Shown: positions 9,711 through 18,994 of the stretch, one piece after another
How positions within the stretch are numbered: position 1 is the stretch's first letter
How the letters are laid out: the number at the start of each line of letters is the position of its first letter
From: Acetobacteraceae bacterium
GTDB taxonomy: Bacteria > Pseudomonadota > Alphaproteobacteria > Acetobacterales > Acetobacteraceae
Reading direction: 5' to 3'
Length of the DNA stretch: 37,497 bases
Assembly (NCBI GenBank): GCA_020848935.1
Contig: JADLHF010000065.1
Span: forward strand, 1 to 37,497
The notes under the pieces: generated by a model
Databases searched by the model: none
Told to the model about the DNA's origin: nothing
The model's input: the letters and a program-made list of their open reading frames with translations, nothing else
Program-made: the position numbers and the translations under genes

Positions 9711-9733
9711 CCCTCTCCCCTTGGGGGAGAGGG
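9711..9733. repeat. GC-rich hairpin repeat between gap and pgk
   Basis: CCCTCTCCCC at 9711-9720 and GGGGAGAGGG at 9724-9733 form a perfect 10-bp stem with a 3-base loop, followed by CGGGGTGAGGGGCAG. From memory, this sequence type is a very common dispersed palindrome in GC-rich proteobacteria. Its reverse translation gives the often-seen spurious peptide [12 protein letters not shown]. It lies inside the presumed gap-pgk transcript and could slow polymerase or protect an mRNA end. Confidence 0.75.
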
Positions 9734-9767
9734 TCGGGGTGAGGGGCAGCCCCACCAGAGGTGCATC

Positions 9768-10955
<1,188 letters not shown>

Positions 10956-11009
10956 TCCATCGCCGCCGCGTTAACCCGGGATTCAGCGGTACTGCGGCAG
11001 ACTGGCGGC

Positions 11010-11255
11010 ATGATCTCGAACCTCTCGCTCTCGGCTTTCTCCGCCGCCGACCTCCGCCCGGCCGGGCCACGCCCGCCGGCGGCGCGTCCCCCCTCGGACC
11101 GTCCGCCGGTCGAGGCGTCGCCCCAGGTCGATCGGGTGCGCGCCCAAAGCGAAACCCGCCCGGCACAGGGCGGGCTGTCCCTTGGCAGCACGCCGCCCGC
11201 CGCCCCCCCTGGCCGCCCGCCGCCGCGCGGATCGCTGCTCGACCTGTCGGTCTAG
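11010..11255 (+). CDS. Small proline-rich hypothetical protein
   Basis: An 81-residue reading frame starting MISNLSLSAFSAADL and ending PRGSLLDLSV. The centre is rich in Pro, Arg and Ala and is probably disordered. There is no signal peptide, membrane segment or recognised domain. It fills the space between pgk and the NUDIX gene on the same strand. The hydrophobic ends around a variable low-complexity centre look like a real small protein, but no strong ribosome site is seen and it could be chance coding in GC-rich DNA. Confidence 0.42.
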   Translation: MISNLSLSAFSAADLRPAGPRPPAARPPSDRPPVEASPQVDRVRAQSETRPAQGGLSLGSTPPAAPPGRPPPRGSLLDLSV

Positions 11256-11330
11256 CCCGCCGACACCGACGCGACGGGGCCGCCCGATCGAGGGATTGAA
11301 TTCGCCGCGCCATTTGGGCACCTTGTGGCC

Positions 11331-11879
11331 ATGGCCGATTTCGTCCGCCAGGTACCCGAAGGCGACAACCGCGAGCGCGATGTGTGCCGCAACTGCGGCC
11401 ATGTCGCCTACGAGAATCCGAAGATCGTCGTCGGCTCCGTGGTGGCGCACCAGGGCCGGGTGCTGCTGTGCCGCCGCGCCATCGAGCCGCGGCGCGACTA
11501 CTGGACCCTGCCCGCCGGATACATGGAACTTGGCGAAACGCTGCAGGCCGGCGCCATGCGCGAGGCGCGGGAGGAGGCCGAAGCCGACATCGCCCTGGAT
11601 GGCGTGCTGGCGATGTATTCCATCAGCCGCATCGGCCAGGTGCAGGTGATCTTCCGCGCCCGTTTCGCCAACCCCGCCGCGCCGCGCTTCGCCGCCGGGC
11701 CGGAGAGCCTGGAGGTCGGGCTGTTCGACTGGGGCGCGATTCCGTGGCACCGCATCGCCTTCCCCACCGTGCGCTGGGCATTGGATGCATGGCGGCAGAA
11801 CCCTTCGGGCGCCTTGGGCGCACCGGCCGGCAACCCGCCGGAGGACCCGGCGGGCATGGCCCGGCCGGCCGGGGTATGA
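11331..11879 (+). CDS. NUDIX hydrolase with N-terminal zinc-ribbon remnant
   Basis: A 182-residue protein that should hydrolyse a nucleoside-diphosphate-linked substrate. CRNCGHVAYENPK near residue 20 resembles the zinc ribbon of NUDIX proteins, but only one CxxC pair is present. The NUDIX box begins at Gly63 as GYMELGETLQAGAMREAREE and continues AEAD. The Gly near the end of the consensus box is replaced by Glu. The metal-binding Glu residues of REAREE are intact. The C-terminus is a Gly/Pro-rich tail. A GTG two codons upstream is an alternative start. The stop overlaps the start of the next gene (ATGA). Confidence 0.88.
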   Translation: MADFVRQVPEGDNRERDVCRNCGHVAYENPKIVVGSVVAHQGRVLLCRRAIEPRRDYWTLPAGYMELGETLQAGAMREAREEAEADIALDGVLAMYSISRIGQVQVIFRARFANPAAPRFAAGPESLEVGLFDWGAIPWHRIAFPTVRWALDAWRQNPSGALGAPAGNPPEDPAGMARPAGV

Positions 11880-12247
11880 CGGTGCGCGCATCGGCCCTGT
11901 TGCTGGTGCTGCTCGCCGCGTGGCCGGCCTGCGCGGATACCGAACCCACCATGCTGCGCGGCCGTATGCCGTCGCTCGACCAGCGCCGCATTGGCGCGGC
12001 CACCTTCGCCCCGGCACCGGTGCCGAACCCCGACATGGCGGCGCGCTCGGGCCCGCGCAACCCAACCACGGTGGAGGTATCGCCCACCCTGACCCAGCCC
12101 AACAACGGCCGGGCGCTCACCGGCGACGGGTTCGCCCGCGGCTCAGCCTATAACGGCGACCTGGAACGGCGGGGGCGCGGCGGGCTGGGCGCCACGATGG
12201 TGCCCAGCCTCAACCTGCGTGTGCCGATGCAGGTCGATTTCCACTAG
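11876..12247 (+). CDS. Small exported hypothetical protein
   Basis: A 123-residue protein. Its first 20 residues form a signal peptide with the core SALLLVLLAAWP, ending in ACA before Asp21. The site fits signal peptidase I; the residues before Cys19 are a poor lipobox. The mature part is about 100 residues, low in complexity, with many Pro, Asn, Arg and Gly. No domain was recognised. Its ATG overlaps the NUDIX stop, indicating translational coupling. It ends nine bases from the convergent OsmC gene. The overlap and clean signal peptide support a real gene. Confidence 0.68.
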   Translation: MTVRASALLLVLLAAWPACADTEPTMLRGRMPSLDQRRIGAATFAPAPVPNPDMAARSGPRNPTTVEVSPTLTQPNNGRALTGDGFARGSAYNGDLERRGRGGLGATMVPSLNLRVPMQVDFH

Positions 12248-12256
12248 CCCTTCCGG

Positions 12257-12685
12257 TCAGGCCAGCGTGGCGTCCAGCGTGATCCGGGCCTTGAACAGCT
12301 TGCTGACCGGGCAGCCGACCTTGGCCTTCTCGGCCAGTTCCCGAAATCCCGCCGCGTCGGTACCCGGAACCTGTCCGGTCAGGACCAGGTGGATCTCGCT
12401 GATCTCCAGCCCGCCCGCGGTCTGCTCCAGGGTCACGCGGGCCTTGGTGTCCAGCTGGGTCGCCGTCAGCCCGGCCTCGCCCAGCACGTTGGACAGCGCC
12501 ATGGTGAAGCAGGCGGCATGGGCCGCGCCGATCAGCTCCTCGGGGTTGGTGCCGCGCACCCCCTCGAATCGCATGGCGAAGGCGTACGGGATGCTGGCCA
12601 GGGCGCCGCTCTCGGTCGAGATGGTGCCGCGCCCGTCCTTGAACCCGCCCTTCCAGGCGGCCGAGGCGGTTCGGTTGATTTTCAT
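12257..12685 (-). CDS. OsmC-family peroxide-detoxifying protein
   Basis: A 142-residue OsmC/Ohr-superfamily protein that reduces organic or fatty-acid hydroperoxides through two cysteines. Cys59 lies in GAAHAACFTMALS and Cys125 in VGCPVSKLF, with the expected spacing. GTNPEELIGAAHAAC is the family hallmark. The protein is cytoplasmic. AGGAGAG lies upstream of the ATG at 12685. The sequence is closer to OsmC than to Ohr by its N-terminal INRTASAAWKG form. It is divergent from the ThDP enzyme across 105 bases. Confidence 0.92.
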   Translation of the reverse strand: MKINRTASAAWKGGFKDGRGTISTESGALASIPYAFAMRFEGVRGTNPEELIGAAHAACFTMALSNVLGEAGLTATQLDTKARVTLEQTAGGLEISEIHLVLTGQVPGTDAAGFRELAEKAKVGCPVSKLFKARITLDATLA

Positions 12686-12790
12686 CGCGATCTCTCCTCT
12701 GCGTGTATCCGGCATGCAGCCTAGCGCCCCCTTCTGCGGCGCGCCATGGCATGGCAAGGTCGGCATGGACACAGGAAACGGAACCACACC

Positions 12791-14410
12791 ATGCCTCGCA
12801 TGACCGGCGGCGACGCCATTGTCGATTCTCTGCTGCGCCACGGCGTGGACACCGTCTTCGGCCTGCCCGGCGTGCAGGTCTACGGGTTGTTCGACGCCTT
12901 CGCCCGCAACGCCAACCGGCTGCGCCTGATCAACGCCCGCCACGAGCAGAGCACCGCCTACATGGCCATGGGCTATGCCGCCTCCACCGGCAAGCCCGGC
13001 GTCTATTCCGTGGTGCCCGGCCCCGGCGTGCTGAACACCACCGCCGCCCTGGCCACCGGCTGGGGCATCAACGCGCCCATGCTGTGCATCACCGGCCAGG
13101 TCCCCAGCGCCCTGATCGGCCGCGGCCGCGGCCAGCTGCACGAACTGCCCGACCAGTTGGCCACGCTGAAATCGCTGCTGAAATTCGCCGAGCGCATCGA
13201 ACACCCCACCGACGCGCCGCAGGTGATGGCCCGCGCCTTCCAGGCGATGACCTCCGGCAGGCCGGGCCCCGTCGCCGTCGAGGTGCCGTGGGACATGTTC
13301 CCCGCCACCGCCGAGGTCACGCCCGCCAACCCGCTCGGCCGCCTGGCCAACCCCACCCCCGATGCCGAGAAGATCGCCGCCCTGGCCAAGCTGGTCGATG
13401 GCGCCGCGATGCCGATGATCTGGGTCGGCGGCGGCGCCGCCCACGCCGGCGCCGAAATCCTCGCCCTGGCCGAACGCATCGGCGCCCCGGTGGTGTCCTT
13501 CCGCACCGGCAGGGGCGTGGTCGATTCCCGCCACCCCCTGTCGCTGAACGTCAACGAAGCCACCCGCCTGTGGCCGCAGGTCGATCTGCTGATCGGCATC
13601 GGCACGCGGCTCGACGCCCCCACCGCGCGCTGGGGCCGCCCGGTGCCCGGCCTCAAGCTCGCCCGCATCGACATCGACGCCGCCGAGCACCGCCGCCTGA
13701 GCGTCGACATCCCCATCGTCGCCGACGCCGCCGACGGCGCCCGTGCGCTCGCCGCCGCCGCCGCGCGCAACAGCGATGCCGGCCGCGCCGCCGCCATCGC
13801 CCGGGCCAAGGCCGACTCCGCCGAGTTCCTCACCCGCGTCCAGCCCCAGATGGGCCTGCTGGCCGCCATCCGCGCCGCCATGCCCGACGACGGCATCCTG
13901 GTCGATGAGATGACCCAGGTCGGCTACGTCTCCTGGATCGGCTACCCCGTCTACCAGCCGCGCGGCCTGGTCACCTCGGGCTTCTCCGGCACGCTCGGCT
14001 ACGGCTTCCCCACCGCACTCGGCGTCAAGGTCGCCAACCCCGACCGCGCCGTGGTCTCGCTCACCGGCGACGGCGGCTTCCTGTTCGGCGCCACCGACCT
14101 GGCGACGGCCACGCGCTACGGCATCAACCTGGTGACCGTCCTGTTCAACAACGAGTCCTACGGCAACGTGCTGCGCGACCAGCGGCGCCTGTTCGACGGC
14201 CGCGATTCCGGCTCGCTGCTCACCAACCCGGACTTCCAGACCTTCGCCAAGTCGTTCGGCGTCGCCGCCTGGAAGGTCGCCGACGCCGCCGGCCTGCAAA
14301 CCGCCCTGGCCGAGGCCCTGGCCGCCAACGCCCCGGCGCTGATCGAGGTGACCAGCGACATCACCAAGGATTATCCGCCGTTCGAGCTGTTCACCCCGCA
14401 GAAGGCGTAG
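12791..14410 (+). CDS. Thiamine-diphosphate enzyme, acetolactate-synthase-like
   Basis: A 539-residue protein with the three-part ThDP fold. The N-terminal Pyr domain carries catalytic Glu52 in NARHEQSTAYMAMGYA. A central Rossmann-like domain follows, with WVGGGAAHAGAEI. The C-terminal PP domain binds ThDP through GDG at 426-428 and Asn453-Asn454 in FNNESYGN. The family includes acetolactate synthase, oxalyl-CoA decarboxylase, benzaldehyde lyase and 2-ketoacid decarboxylases. No small regulatory subunit (ilvH) or ketol-acid reductoisomerase gene is nearby, so a catabolic carboligase or decarboxylase is as likely as branched-chain amino-acid synthesis. The start is the ATG at 12791; another ATG lies three codons later. 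Confidence 0.88.
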   Translation: MPRMTGGDAIVDSLLRHGVDTVFGLPGVQVYGLFDAFARNANRLRLINARHEQSTAYMAMGYAASTGKPGVYSVVPGPGVLNTTAALATGWGINAPMLCITGQVPSALIGRGRGQLHELPDQLATLKSLLKFAERIEHPTDAPQVMARAFQAMTSGRPGPVAVEVPWDMFPATAEVTPANPLGRLANPTPDAEKIAALAKLVDGAAMPMIWVGGGAAHAGAEILALAERIGAPVVSFRTGRGVVDSRHPLSLNVNEATRLWPQVDLLIGIGTRLDAPTARWGRPVPGLKLARIDIDAAEHRRLSVDIPIVADAADGARALAAAAARNSDAGRAAAIARAKADSAEFLTRVQPQMGLLAAIRAAMPDDGILVDEMTQVGYVSWIGYPVYQPRGLVTSGFSGTLGYGFPTALGVKVANPDRAVVSLTGDGGFLFGATDLATATRYGINLVTVLFNNESYGNVLRDQRRLFDGRDSGSLLTNPDFQTFAKSFGVAAWKVADAAGLQTALAEALAANAPALIEVTSDITKDYPPFELFTPQKA

Positions 14411-14467
14411 GGCGGTGTTGTTTGTGGAAAAAGCATAACGAAATGCCGCGATGGTGCACCCCCCATT

Positions 14468-14686
14468 ATACCAATCCTCGAAAGCAACGACTCATGAATC
14501 CAGGCAAGAGCAGGGCTTTGCCCTGCACCCACCAAAGGCCGAGGGCCTTTGGAATCCCATTACCTTTCAAATAGATGAGGTCCAGGGGCTCGGCCCGTCG
14601 CGCGAAGGCGCGCGCCGGACCAGGCGGGTCTGGGCGGAGCCCAGGGCTTCCTGACCCGATCGGTCCTTCATTTCGAGGATTGGTAT
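14468..14686. mobile_element. MITE-like element with perfect 16-bp terminal inverted repeats
   Basis: ATACCAATCCTCGAAA at 14468-14483 is repeated exactly in inverted form at 14671-14686, giving a 219-bp element with no room for a transposase. The inside is highly structured. GCAGGGC/GCCCTGC, CCAAAGGCC/GGCCTTTGG and CTGGGC/GCCCAG each form perfect stems with 3-base loops. GGTCC/GGACC encloses a further GC-rich stem. CAT flanks the element one base outside each end, a possible but unproven short target duplication. It occupies most of the 400-base gap between the ThDP gene and the peptide-binding protein gene. Non-autonomous transposition is inferred from the structure. Confidence 0.72.
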
Positions 14687-14750
14687 TCATGGCGTCACGA
14701 CGGACGGCGTAGGGGCACGCTTGCGGCGAGGCTGCGATCCGGCGATCCCG

Positions 14751-14791
14751 GCGGGGGCGGGGGCGGGGCCGATTGCTGGCGCCGCCCCCGC
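14751..14791 (+). terminator. GC-rich hairpin with downstream T-run
   Basis: GCGGGGGCGG at 14751-14760 pairs with CCGCCCCCGC at 14782-14791. A run of seven T residues begins 11 bases after the stem. That distance is long for an intrinsic terminator, and the T-run belongs to the next repeat. It lies between two convergent genes and could still stop readthrough from the plus strand. Confidence 0.4.
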
Positions 14792-14809
14792 ATGATTGAA
14801 GTTTTTTTG

Positions 14810-14833
14810 CTTCTTTTTGTTCACAAAAAGAAG
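14810..14833 (-). repeat. AT-rich hairpin repeat, family A, copy 2
   Basis: The same 11-base arms as copy 1, on the opposite strand. The GAAGTTTTTTTG side segment is at 14798-14809. Read in the direction of the minus-strand peptide-binding protein gene, it begins 46 bases after that gene's stop. It therefore has the same orientation relative to its upstream gene as copies 1, 3 and 4. Confidence 0.8.
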
Positions 14834-14879
14834 AGCCCTGCCTTGCGACCTACCTGCCGCGCACCGTCGCGCGCCCCCG

Positions 14880-16463
14880 CTACCTCCCCGTCCGGGCGAC
14901 GTTCCAGAACACCGGGTATTGCGTGTGCGGCAGCCCGACCAGGTCGGCGCGCCGCGCGATCGGGCGGCGGATGATGCCGGTGGCGATATAGGGGAACGTC
15001 TCGTAGAAGCGGGTCTGGATCGCCTCGATCACCTTCATCTGCGCGGCGGGGGTGGCGGCGTCGAGGAAATCCTCGCTCATCAGCTTGAACATGGCCGCAT
15101 CGCATGGCCAGCCATAGAGGTTCCGCCCGTCGCAGCGGGACACCAGCGGCGCGTTGCTGATCGGGCTGGACAGCGAAAGGCCGCCCCAGAAGGTGAAGGC
15201 GATGTTCCAGCCATTGGGGTTGGTGGCCGGCGGGTCCTTGACGTTGCGCCGCGTCAGCACGGTGGACCAGTCCATGGTCTGGACCTGAACCTTCGCGCCG
15301 GCGCGGCGCAACTGGTCGGCGGTGATCAGCGCCAGCATGTGGATGTCGGCCTGGTCGGCCGGGTCCAGCAGCACGATCGGCTCGCCGCGATAGCCGGCCT
15401 CGGCCAGGAGCTGCCTGGCGCGGGCGATATTGGCCTGCTTCCACGGCCCGGCGGCGATGTCGGTGGCATAGGGGGTGCCGCAGACGAAGACCGCATAGCA
15501 TTCCTGGGCATAGGCGGGTTGGCTGGCGATCGCCGCATCGTACAGCTTCTGGTCCATCAGGAGCTGCAGGGCGGCGCGCGCCTTGGGGTTGTCGAAGGGC
15601 GGCACCAGCGAATTGGGCCGGATGGTGCCGATCACGCCGGCGGTGTTCAGCACCTCGACCACAACATCCCTGTTGGCGGCCAGCAGCGGAATCAAATCGG
15701 CCTGCGGCGGGTCGATCAGGTCCACCTCGCCCTTCATCAACGCCTGGGTGACGGTGGAGGGGTCGGGCAGATAGAGCCATTCGACGATGTCGAATTTCGC
15801 CACCTTGCCGCCGGCATAGCCGTCCGACGGCTCCGCGCGGGGGATATAGGCGGGATTGCGGCGATAGACGGCGCGGTGGCCGGGCTGGTAGCCGGCGGCG
15901 TCCCAGATATAGGGGCCGGAGCCCATCACCGTCTTGACCTGCTCGAAGGCGTCGACATTGGCCTCGGCCTCGCGCATCACGAACGGGGCGAGGACCGGGG
16001 TGCCGAGAACCTCCATGACCGGGCCGAAAGGCTTGCTGAGCACCAGGCGCAGCGTGCGGGCGTCGATCGCGTCGATGCCGGCGACGCGGGGCATCATCGC
16101 CTGTCCCGTGGTGACGCGGCGCGCCCAGCGCCTGATCGAGGCCGCCACGTCCGCCGCGCGCACCGGCGTGCCGTCGTGGAAGGCGAGGCCGGGGCGCAGG
16201 GTGAAGCTCCAGGTGAGGCGGTCGGGCGAGGTGGCGACGCTTTCCGCCATCTGCAATTGCGGCGTGAGGGCCGAGTCCATCGTGACCAGCACGTCGTATT
16301 CCAGCTGGGCGTGCGTGACGGTGATGGCCGCGCTGGTCCAGATCGGGTCCAGCACGCGCAGGTCGCCGTTCGGCGCATAGCGGACGACGCTTTCGGCCCG
16401 CGGCGCGGCGGCGCCCGGCACGCTCAGCAAGAGACCCAGCAGCAAAGCGGCAAATCGGCGCAT
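14880..16463 (-). CDS. ABC transporter peptide/nickel-type substrate-binding protein
   Basis: A 527-residue periplasmic protein of the SBP_bac_5 (DppA/OppA/NikA) family. The signal peptide is the first 24 or so residues (core LLLGLLLSVPGAAA). The mature protein begins with VVRYAPNGDLRVLDP and shows LRPGLAFHDGTPVRAADVAAS and MGSGPYIWDA, both typical of the family. Such proteins carry oligopeptides or other ligands to an ABC permease. No permease or ATPase gene lies next to it, so it is an orphan, which is common for this family. GGGAGGT lies a few bases before the ATG at 16463. It is divergent from the MDR gene across 120 bases. Confidence 0.9.
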   Translation of the reverse strand: MRRFAALLLGLLLSVPGAAAPRAESVVRYAPNGDLRVLDPIWTSAAITVTHAQLEYDVLVTMDSALTPQLQMAESVATSPDRLTWSFTLRPGLAFHDGTPVRAADVAASIRRWARRVTTGQAMMPRVAGIDAIDARTLRLVLSKPFGPVMEVLGTPVLAPFVMREAEANVDAFEQVKTVMGSGPYIWDAAGYQPGHRAVYRRNPAYIPRAEPSDGYAGGKVAKFDIVEWLYLPDPSTVTQALMKGEVDLIDPPQADLIPLLAANRDVVVEVLNTAGVIGTIRPNSLVPPFDNPKARAALQLLMDQKLYDAAIASQPAYAQECYAVFVCGTPYATDIAAGPWKQANIARARQLLAEAGYRGEPIVLLDPADQADIHMLALITADQLRRAGAKVQVQTMDWSTVLTRRNVKDPPATNPNGWNIAFTFWGGLSLSSPISNAPLVSRCDGRNLYGWPCDAAMFKLMSEDFLDAATPAAQMKVIEAIQTRFYETFPYIATGIIRRPIARRADLVGLPHTQYPVFWNVARTGR

Positions 16464-16583
16464 GGCGACCTCCCAAGCGCGCGAATTATGGCCATGCAGG
16501 GCGGGGCCGTCCACCATGCCAGGCGGCGCCGGGCTTGAGGCCGCGCGCGCGGGGCCGCACAGTGCGGCGAACGGAGGACCGCG

Positions 16584-17570
16584 ATGAAACGGATCGACCT
16601 TGCTGCCTATGGCGTGCCCGAACAGGTGGTGCGCTGCGTCGATGTCCCCGACCCCGGCCCCCCAGATGCCGGCGAGGTGGTGTTCGACGTCGTCGCCTTC
16701 CCCATCAACCCCGCCGATATCGCCTTCTGCACCGGCAGCTACCGCCTGCGCCCGCCTTTGCCGGCCACCCCCGGCGCCGAATGCCTCGGCCGCGTCGTCG
16801 CCACCGGCGCCGGCGTCACCCACGTCAAGCCCGGCGACCACGTCATCAACCTCCAGCGCGAGAACTGGGTCCAGCGCCGGCGCGTGCGCGGCGACGACGT
16901 CATCGCCATCCCCCCGGCGATCCCGCCGCGCCAGGCCGCCATGCTGCGCATCAACCCGCCCACCGCCCAGCTCCTGCTCAGCGACGTCACCCCGATGCAC
17001 CCCGGCGACTGGTTGATCCAGAACGTCGCCAACTCCGCCGTCGGCCGCCTCGTCATCCGCCTGGCCAAGGCCCAGGGCCTGCACACCATCAACGTCGTCC
17101 GCCGCGACTCCCTCTTCGCCGAACTCCAGGCCCTCGGCGCCGACCACTGCATCGTCGATGGCCCCAACCTCGCCGAGCGCGTCGCCGCCCTCGCCGCCGC
17201 CCCCATCCGCCTCGGCATCGACGCCGTCTGCGGCCCGGCGCTGGCCCGCATCGCATCCTGCGTCGCCGACGGCGGCGCCGTGGTCACCTACGGCGCCATG
17301 AGCGGCGGCCAACCCGCCATCGACCGCGGCGACCTGATGTTCCGTGGCCTCACCCTGTCCGGCTTCATGCTCGGCCGCTTCCTCGGCCGCCGCAGCCTGG
17401 ACGAAATCCGCGCCATCTTCGCCGATCTCGGCCAGCAGATGCTCGCCGGAAAACTCGATGCCCCGGTCGCCGCCGTCTATCCCATCGAACAGATCGCCGA
17501 AGCCGTCGCCCACGCCCAGCGCGAAGCCAAGGGCGGCAAGATTCTCGTCGCGCCCAACGGCATGATCTGA
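16584..17570 (+). CDS. MDR-family 2-enoyl thioester reductase-like oxidoreductase
   Basis: A 328-residue medium-chain dehydrogenase/reductase. The N-terminal GroES-like domain has FPINPADIAFCTGSYRLRPP and PGAECLGRVV. The nucleotide-binding domain has QNVANSAVGRLVIRLAK at about 146-162, then INVVRRD, where the basic residues suggest NADPH. The QN-ANS-VG and INVVR pattern resembles the mitochondrial-type trans-2-enoyl-CoA/ACP reductases (ETR/MECR), which reduce enoyl thioesters. Quinone reductases of the same superfamily are the alternative. The zinc ligands of alcohol dehydrogenases are absent. GGAGG lies before the ATG. Confidence 0.85.
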   Translation: MKRIDLAAYGVPEQVVRCVDVPDPGPPDAGEVVFDVVAFPINPADIAFCTGSYRLRPPLPATPGAECLGRVVATGAGVTHVKPGDHVINLQRENWVQRRRVRGDDVIAIPPAIPPRQAAMLRINPPTAQLLLSDVTPMHPGDWLIQNVANSAVGRLVIRLAKAQGLHTINVVRRDSLFAELQALGADHCIVDGPNLAERVAALAAAPIRLGIDAVCGPALARIASCVADGGAVVTYGAMSGGQPAIDRGDLMFRGLTLSGFMLGRFLGRRSLDEIRAIFADLGQQMLAGKLDAPVAAVYPIEQIAEAVAHAQREAKGGKILVAPNGMI

Positions 17571-17591
17571 AACAGGAAGGGAAGGAAGGCT

Positions 17592-17615
17592 CTTCTTTTT
17601 GTGAACAAAAAGAAG
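17592..17615 (+). repeat. AT-rich hairpin repeat, family A, copy 3
   Basis: Perfect arms identical to copy 1, starting 22 bases after the stop codon of the MDR gene and followed by CAAAAAAACTTTTTAC. It faces the family B copy at 17684-17707, and the two are arms of a larger inverted repeat. Confidence 0.8.
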
Positions 17616-17683
17616 CAAAAAAACTTTTTACATTTGCACCGTGCTGACCGACGAGGCGCAGTGCAAAGTCGGAAAAGTTTTTT

Positions 17684-17707
17684 GGTTCTTTTTTTCAAAA
17701 AAGAACC
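17684..17707 (-). repeat. AT-rich hairpin repeat, family B, copy facing copy 3
   Basis: GGTTCTTTTTT at 17684-17694 pairs with AAAAAAGAACC at 17697-17707. GGAAAAGTTTTTT precedes it. Compared with family A, the outer base pairs change together (C-G to G-C), so pairing is kept while the sequence differs. This is the only full copy not directly behind a gene end in its own direction. Confidence 0.78.
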
Positions 17708-17750
17708 GCTTCCTTCCCTGCCGCCCGCCCCCAAACAGAGGACCGCACCC

Positions 17751-18983
17751 ATGAAATTCGGCGTCTTCTACGAGCACCAGCTCCCCCGCCCCTGGACCGC
17801 CACCAGCGAATACGACCTGTTCCAGAACTCACTGGACCAGTTCGAACTCGCCGACCGCCTGGGCTACGACTACGCCTGGGTGGTCGAACACCACTTCCTC
17901 GAAGAATACTCCCACTCCCCCGCCCCGGAAGTCTTCCTCGGTGCCGCCAGCCAGCGCACCAGGAACATCCGCCTCGGCCACGGCGTCATCCAGCTCACCA
18001 CCAACCAACCCCACCGCGTCGCCGAAAAAATCGCCACCCTGGACCTGCTCTCCGGCGGCCGCGTCGAACTCGGCATGGGCGAAGCCGCCGGCCCCGCCGA
18101 ACTCCACCCCTTCGGCATCCGCGTGCGCGACAAGCGCGACCGCTGGGAAGAGGCCGTGCGCGCCATCATGCCGATGTTCACCCGCGACGACTGGGAATTC
18201 CACGGCCAGTACTACGATTTTCCGGCGCGCAACGTGGTGCCGAAAACCCTGCAGAAACCCCACCCGCCGCTCTGGGTCGCCTGCTCCAACATCCAGACCA
18301 TCGCCAAGGCCGGCGAATGGGGCATGGGCGCCCTCGGCTTCAGCTTCGTCTCGCCCGAAGCGGCGAAAGCCTGGGTCCACCGCTACTACAACACCCTGCT
18401 GCACCACCCCGGCAAGCTGGCCGACTACCAGTCCAACCCCAACATCGCCATCGTCAACGGCTTCATGTGCGCGCCGACCGACGAGGAAGCCATCGAACTC
18501 GCCAGCGGCTGGACCTTCTTCATCTTCGCGCTGGGCTATTACGGCCGCAAAGGCGTCGATGCCCCCGGCAAAGGCGACCTCTGGGCCGAATACCAGTCCT
18601 GGCGCACCACCGAAAAAGCCCAGCAGGCCCTGCGCACCGGCCTGATCGGCTCGCCGGAAACCATCCGCAAGAAGCTGCGCCTGTTCGCCGACTCCCACGT
18701 CGACCAGGTCATCCTGCTCAACCAGGCCGGCAAAACCACCCACAAAGCCATCTGCGACAGCCTGGAACTCTTCGCAAAGGAAGTGATGCCGGAATTCCAC
18801 GCCCGCCAACCCGAACACGACGCCTGGAAAGCCGACGTCCTGGCCGGAAACATCACCCTCGAACCCCTCGCCACCGATGGCTACGACCTCTACGCCCATC
18901 AGAACGAAGACATCGTCCGCCTCACCCCCGAACAACTCAAAGCCCGCATGGCCGAAAAGGAACGCGCCGCGGCAGGGCAATAA
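17751..18983 (+). CDS. LLM-class flavin-dependent monooxygenase
   Basis: A 410-residue luciferase-like TIM-barrel protein. The N-terminal MKFGVFYEHQLPRPW strand is followed by LADRLGYDYAWVVEHHF and PEVFLGAASQRTRNIRLGHGV. VAEKIATLDLLSGGRVELGMG is the usual flavin-pocket region. Members oxidise a substrate with reduced FMN or F420 and oxygen; nothing here fixes the substrate. The frame stays open upstream into the hairpin repeats, but those codons give only repeat-derived Lys/Phe-rich sequence. AGAGGA before the ATG at 17751 supports the chosen start. A flavin reductase that could supply FMNH2 is encoded at 5769. Confidence 0.9.
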   Translation: MKFGVFYEHQLPRPWTATSEYDLFQNSLDQFELADRLGYDYAWVVEHHFLEEYSHSPAPEVFLGAASQRTRNIRLGHGVIQLTTNQPHRVAEKIATLDLLSGGRVELGMGEAAGPAELHPFGIRVRDKRDRWEEAVRAIMPMFTRDDWEFHGQYYDFPARNVVPKTLQKPHPPLWVACSNIQTIAKAGEWGMGALGFSFVSPEAAKAWVHRYYNTLLHHPGKLADYQSNPNIAIVNGFMCAPTDEEAIELASGWTFFIFALGYYGRKGVDAPGKGDLWAEYQSWRTTEKAQQALRTGLIGSPETIRKKLRLFADSHVDQVILLNQAGKTTHKAICDSLELFAKEVMPEFHARQPEHDAWKADVLAGNITLEPLATDGYDLYAHQNEDIVRLTPEQLKARMAEKERAAAGQ

Positions 18984-18994
18984 AAAGAAAGACT

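Noticed and set aside
14451-14654. A 67-codon frame in the MITE-like element
   Set aside because: It is made of hairpin and terminal-repeat sequence and shows no protein-like pattern.
14796-16538. A long plus-strand frame starting inside the AT-rich repeat
   Set aside because: It is antisense to the peptide-binding protein gene and begins with the repeat-derived [12 protein letters not shown] peptide.
17601-17750. N-terminal extension of the LLM monooxygenase
   Set aside because: The codons come from the hairpin repeats and add 50 residues without family similarity; a ribosome site precedes the ATG at 17751.
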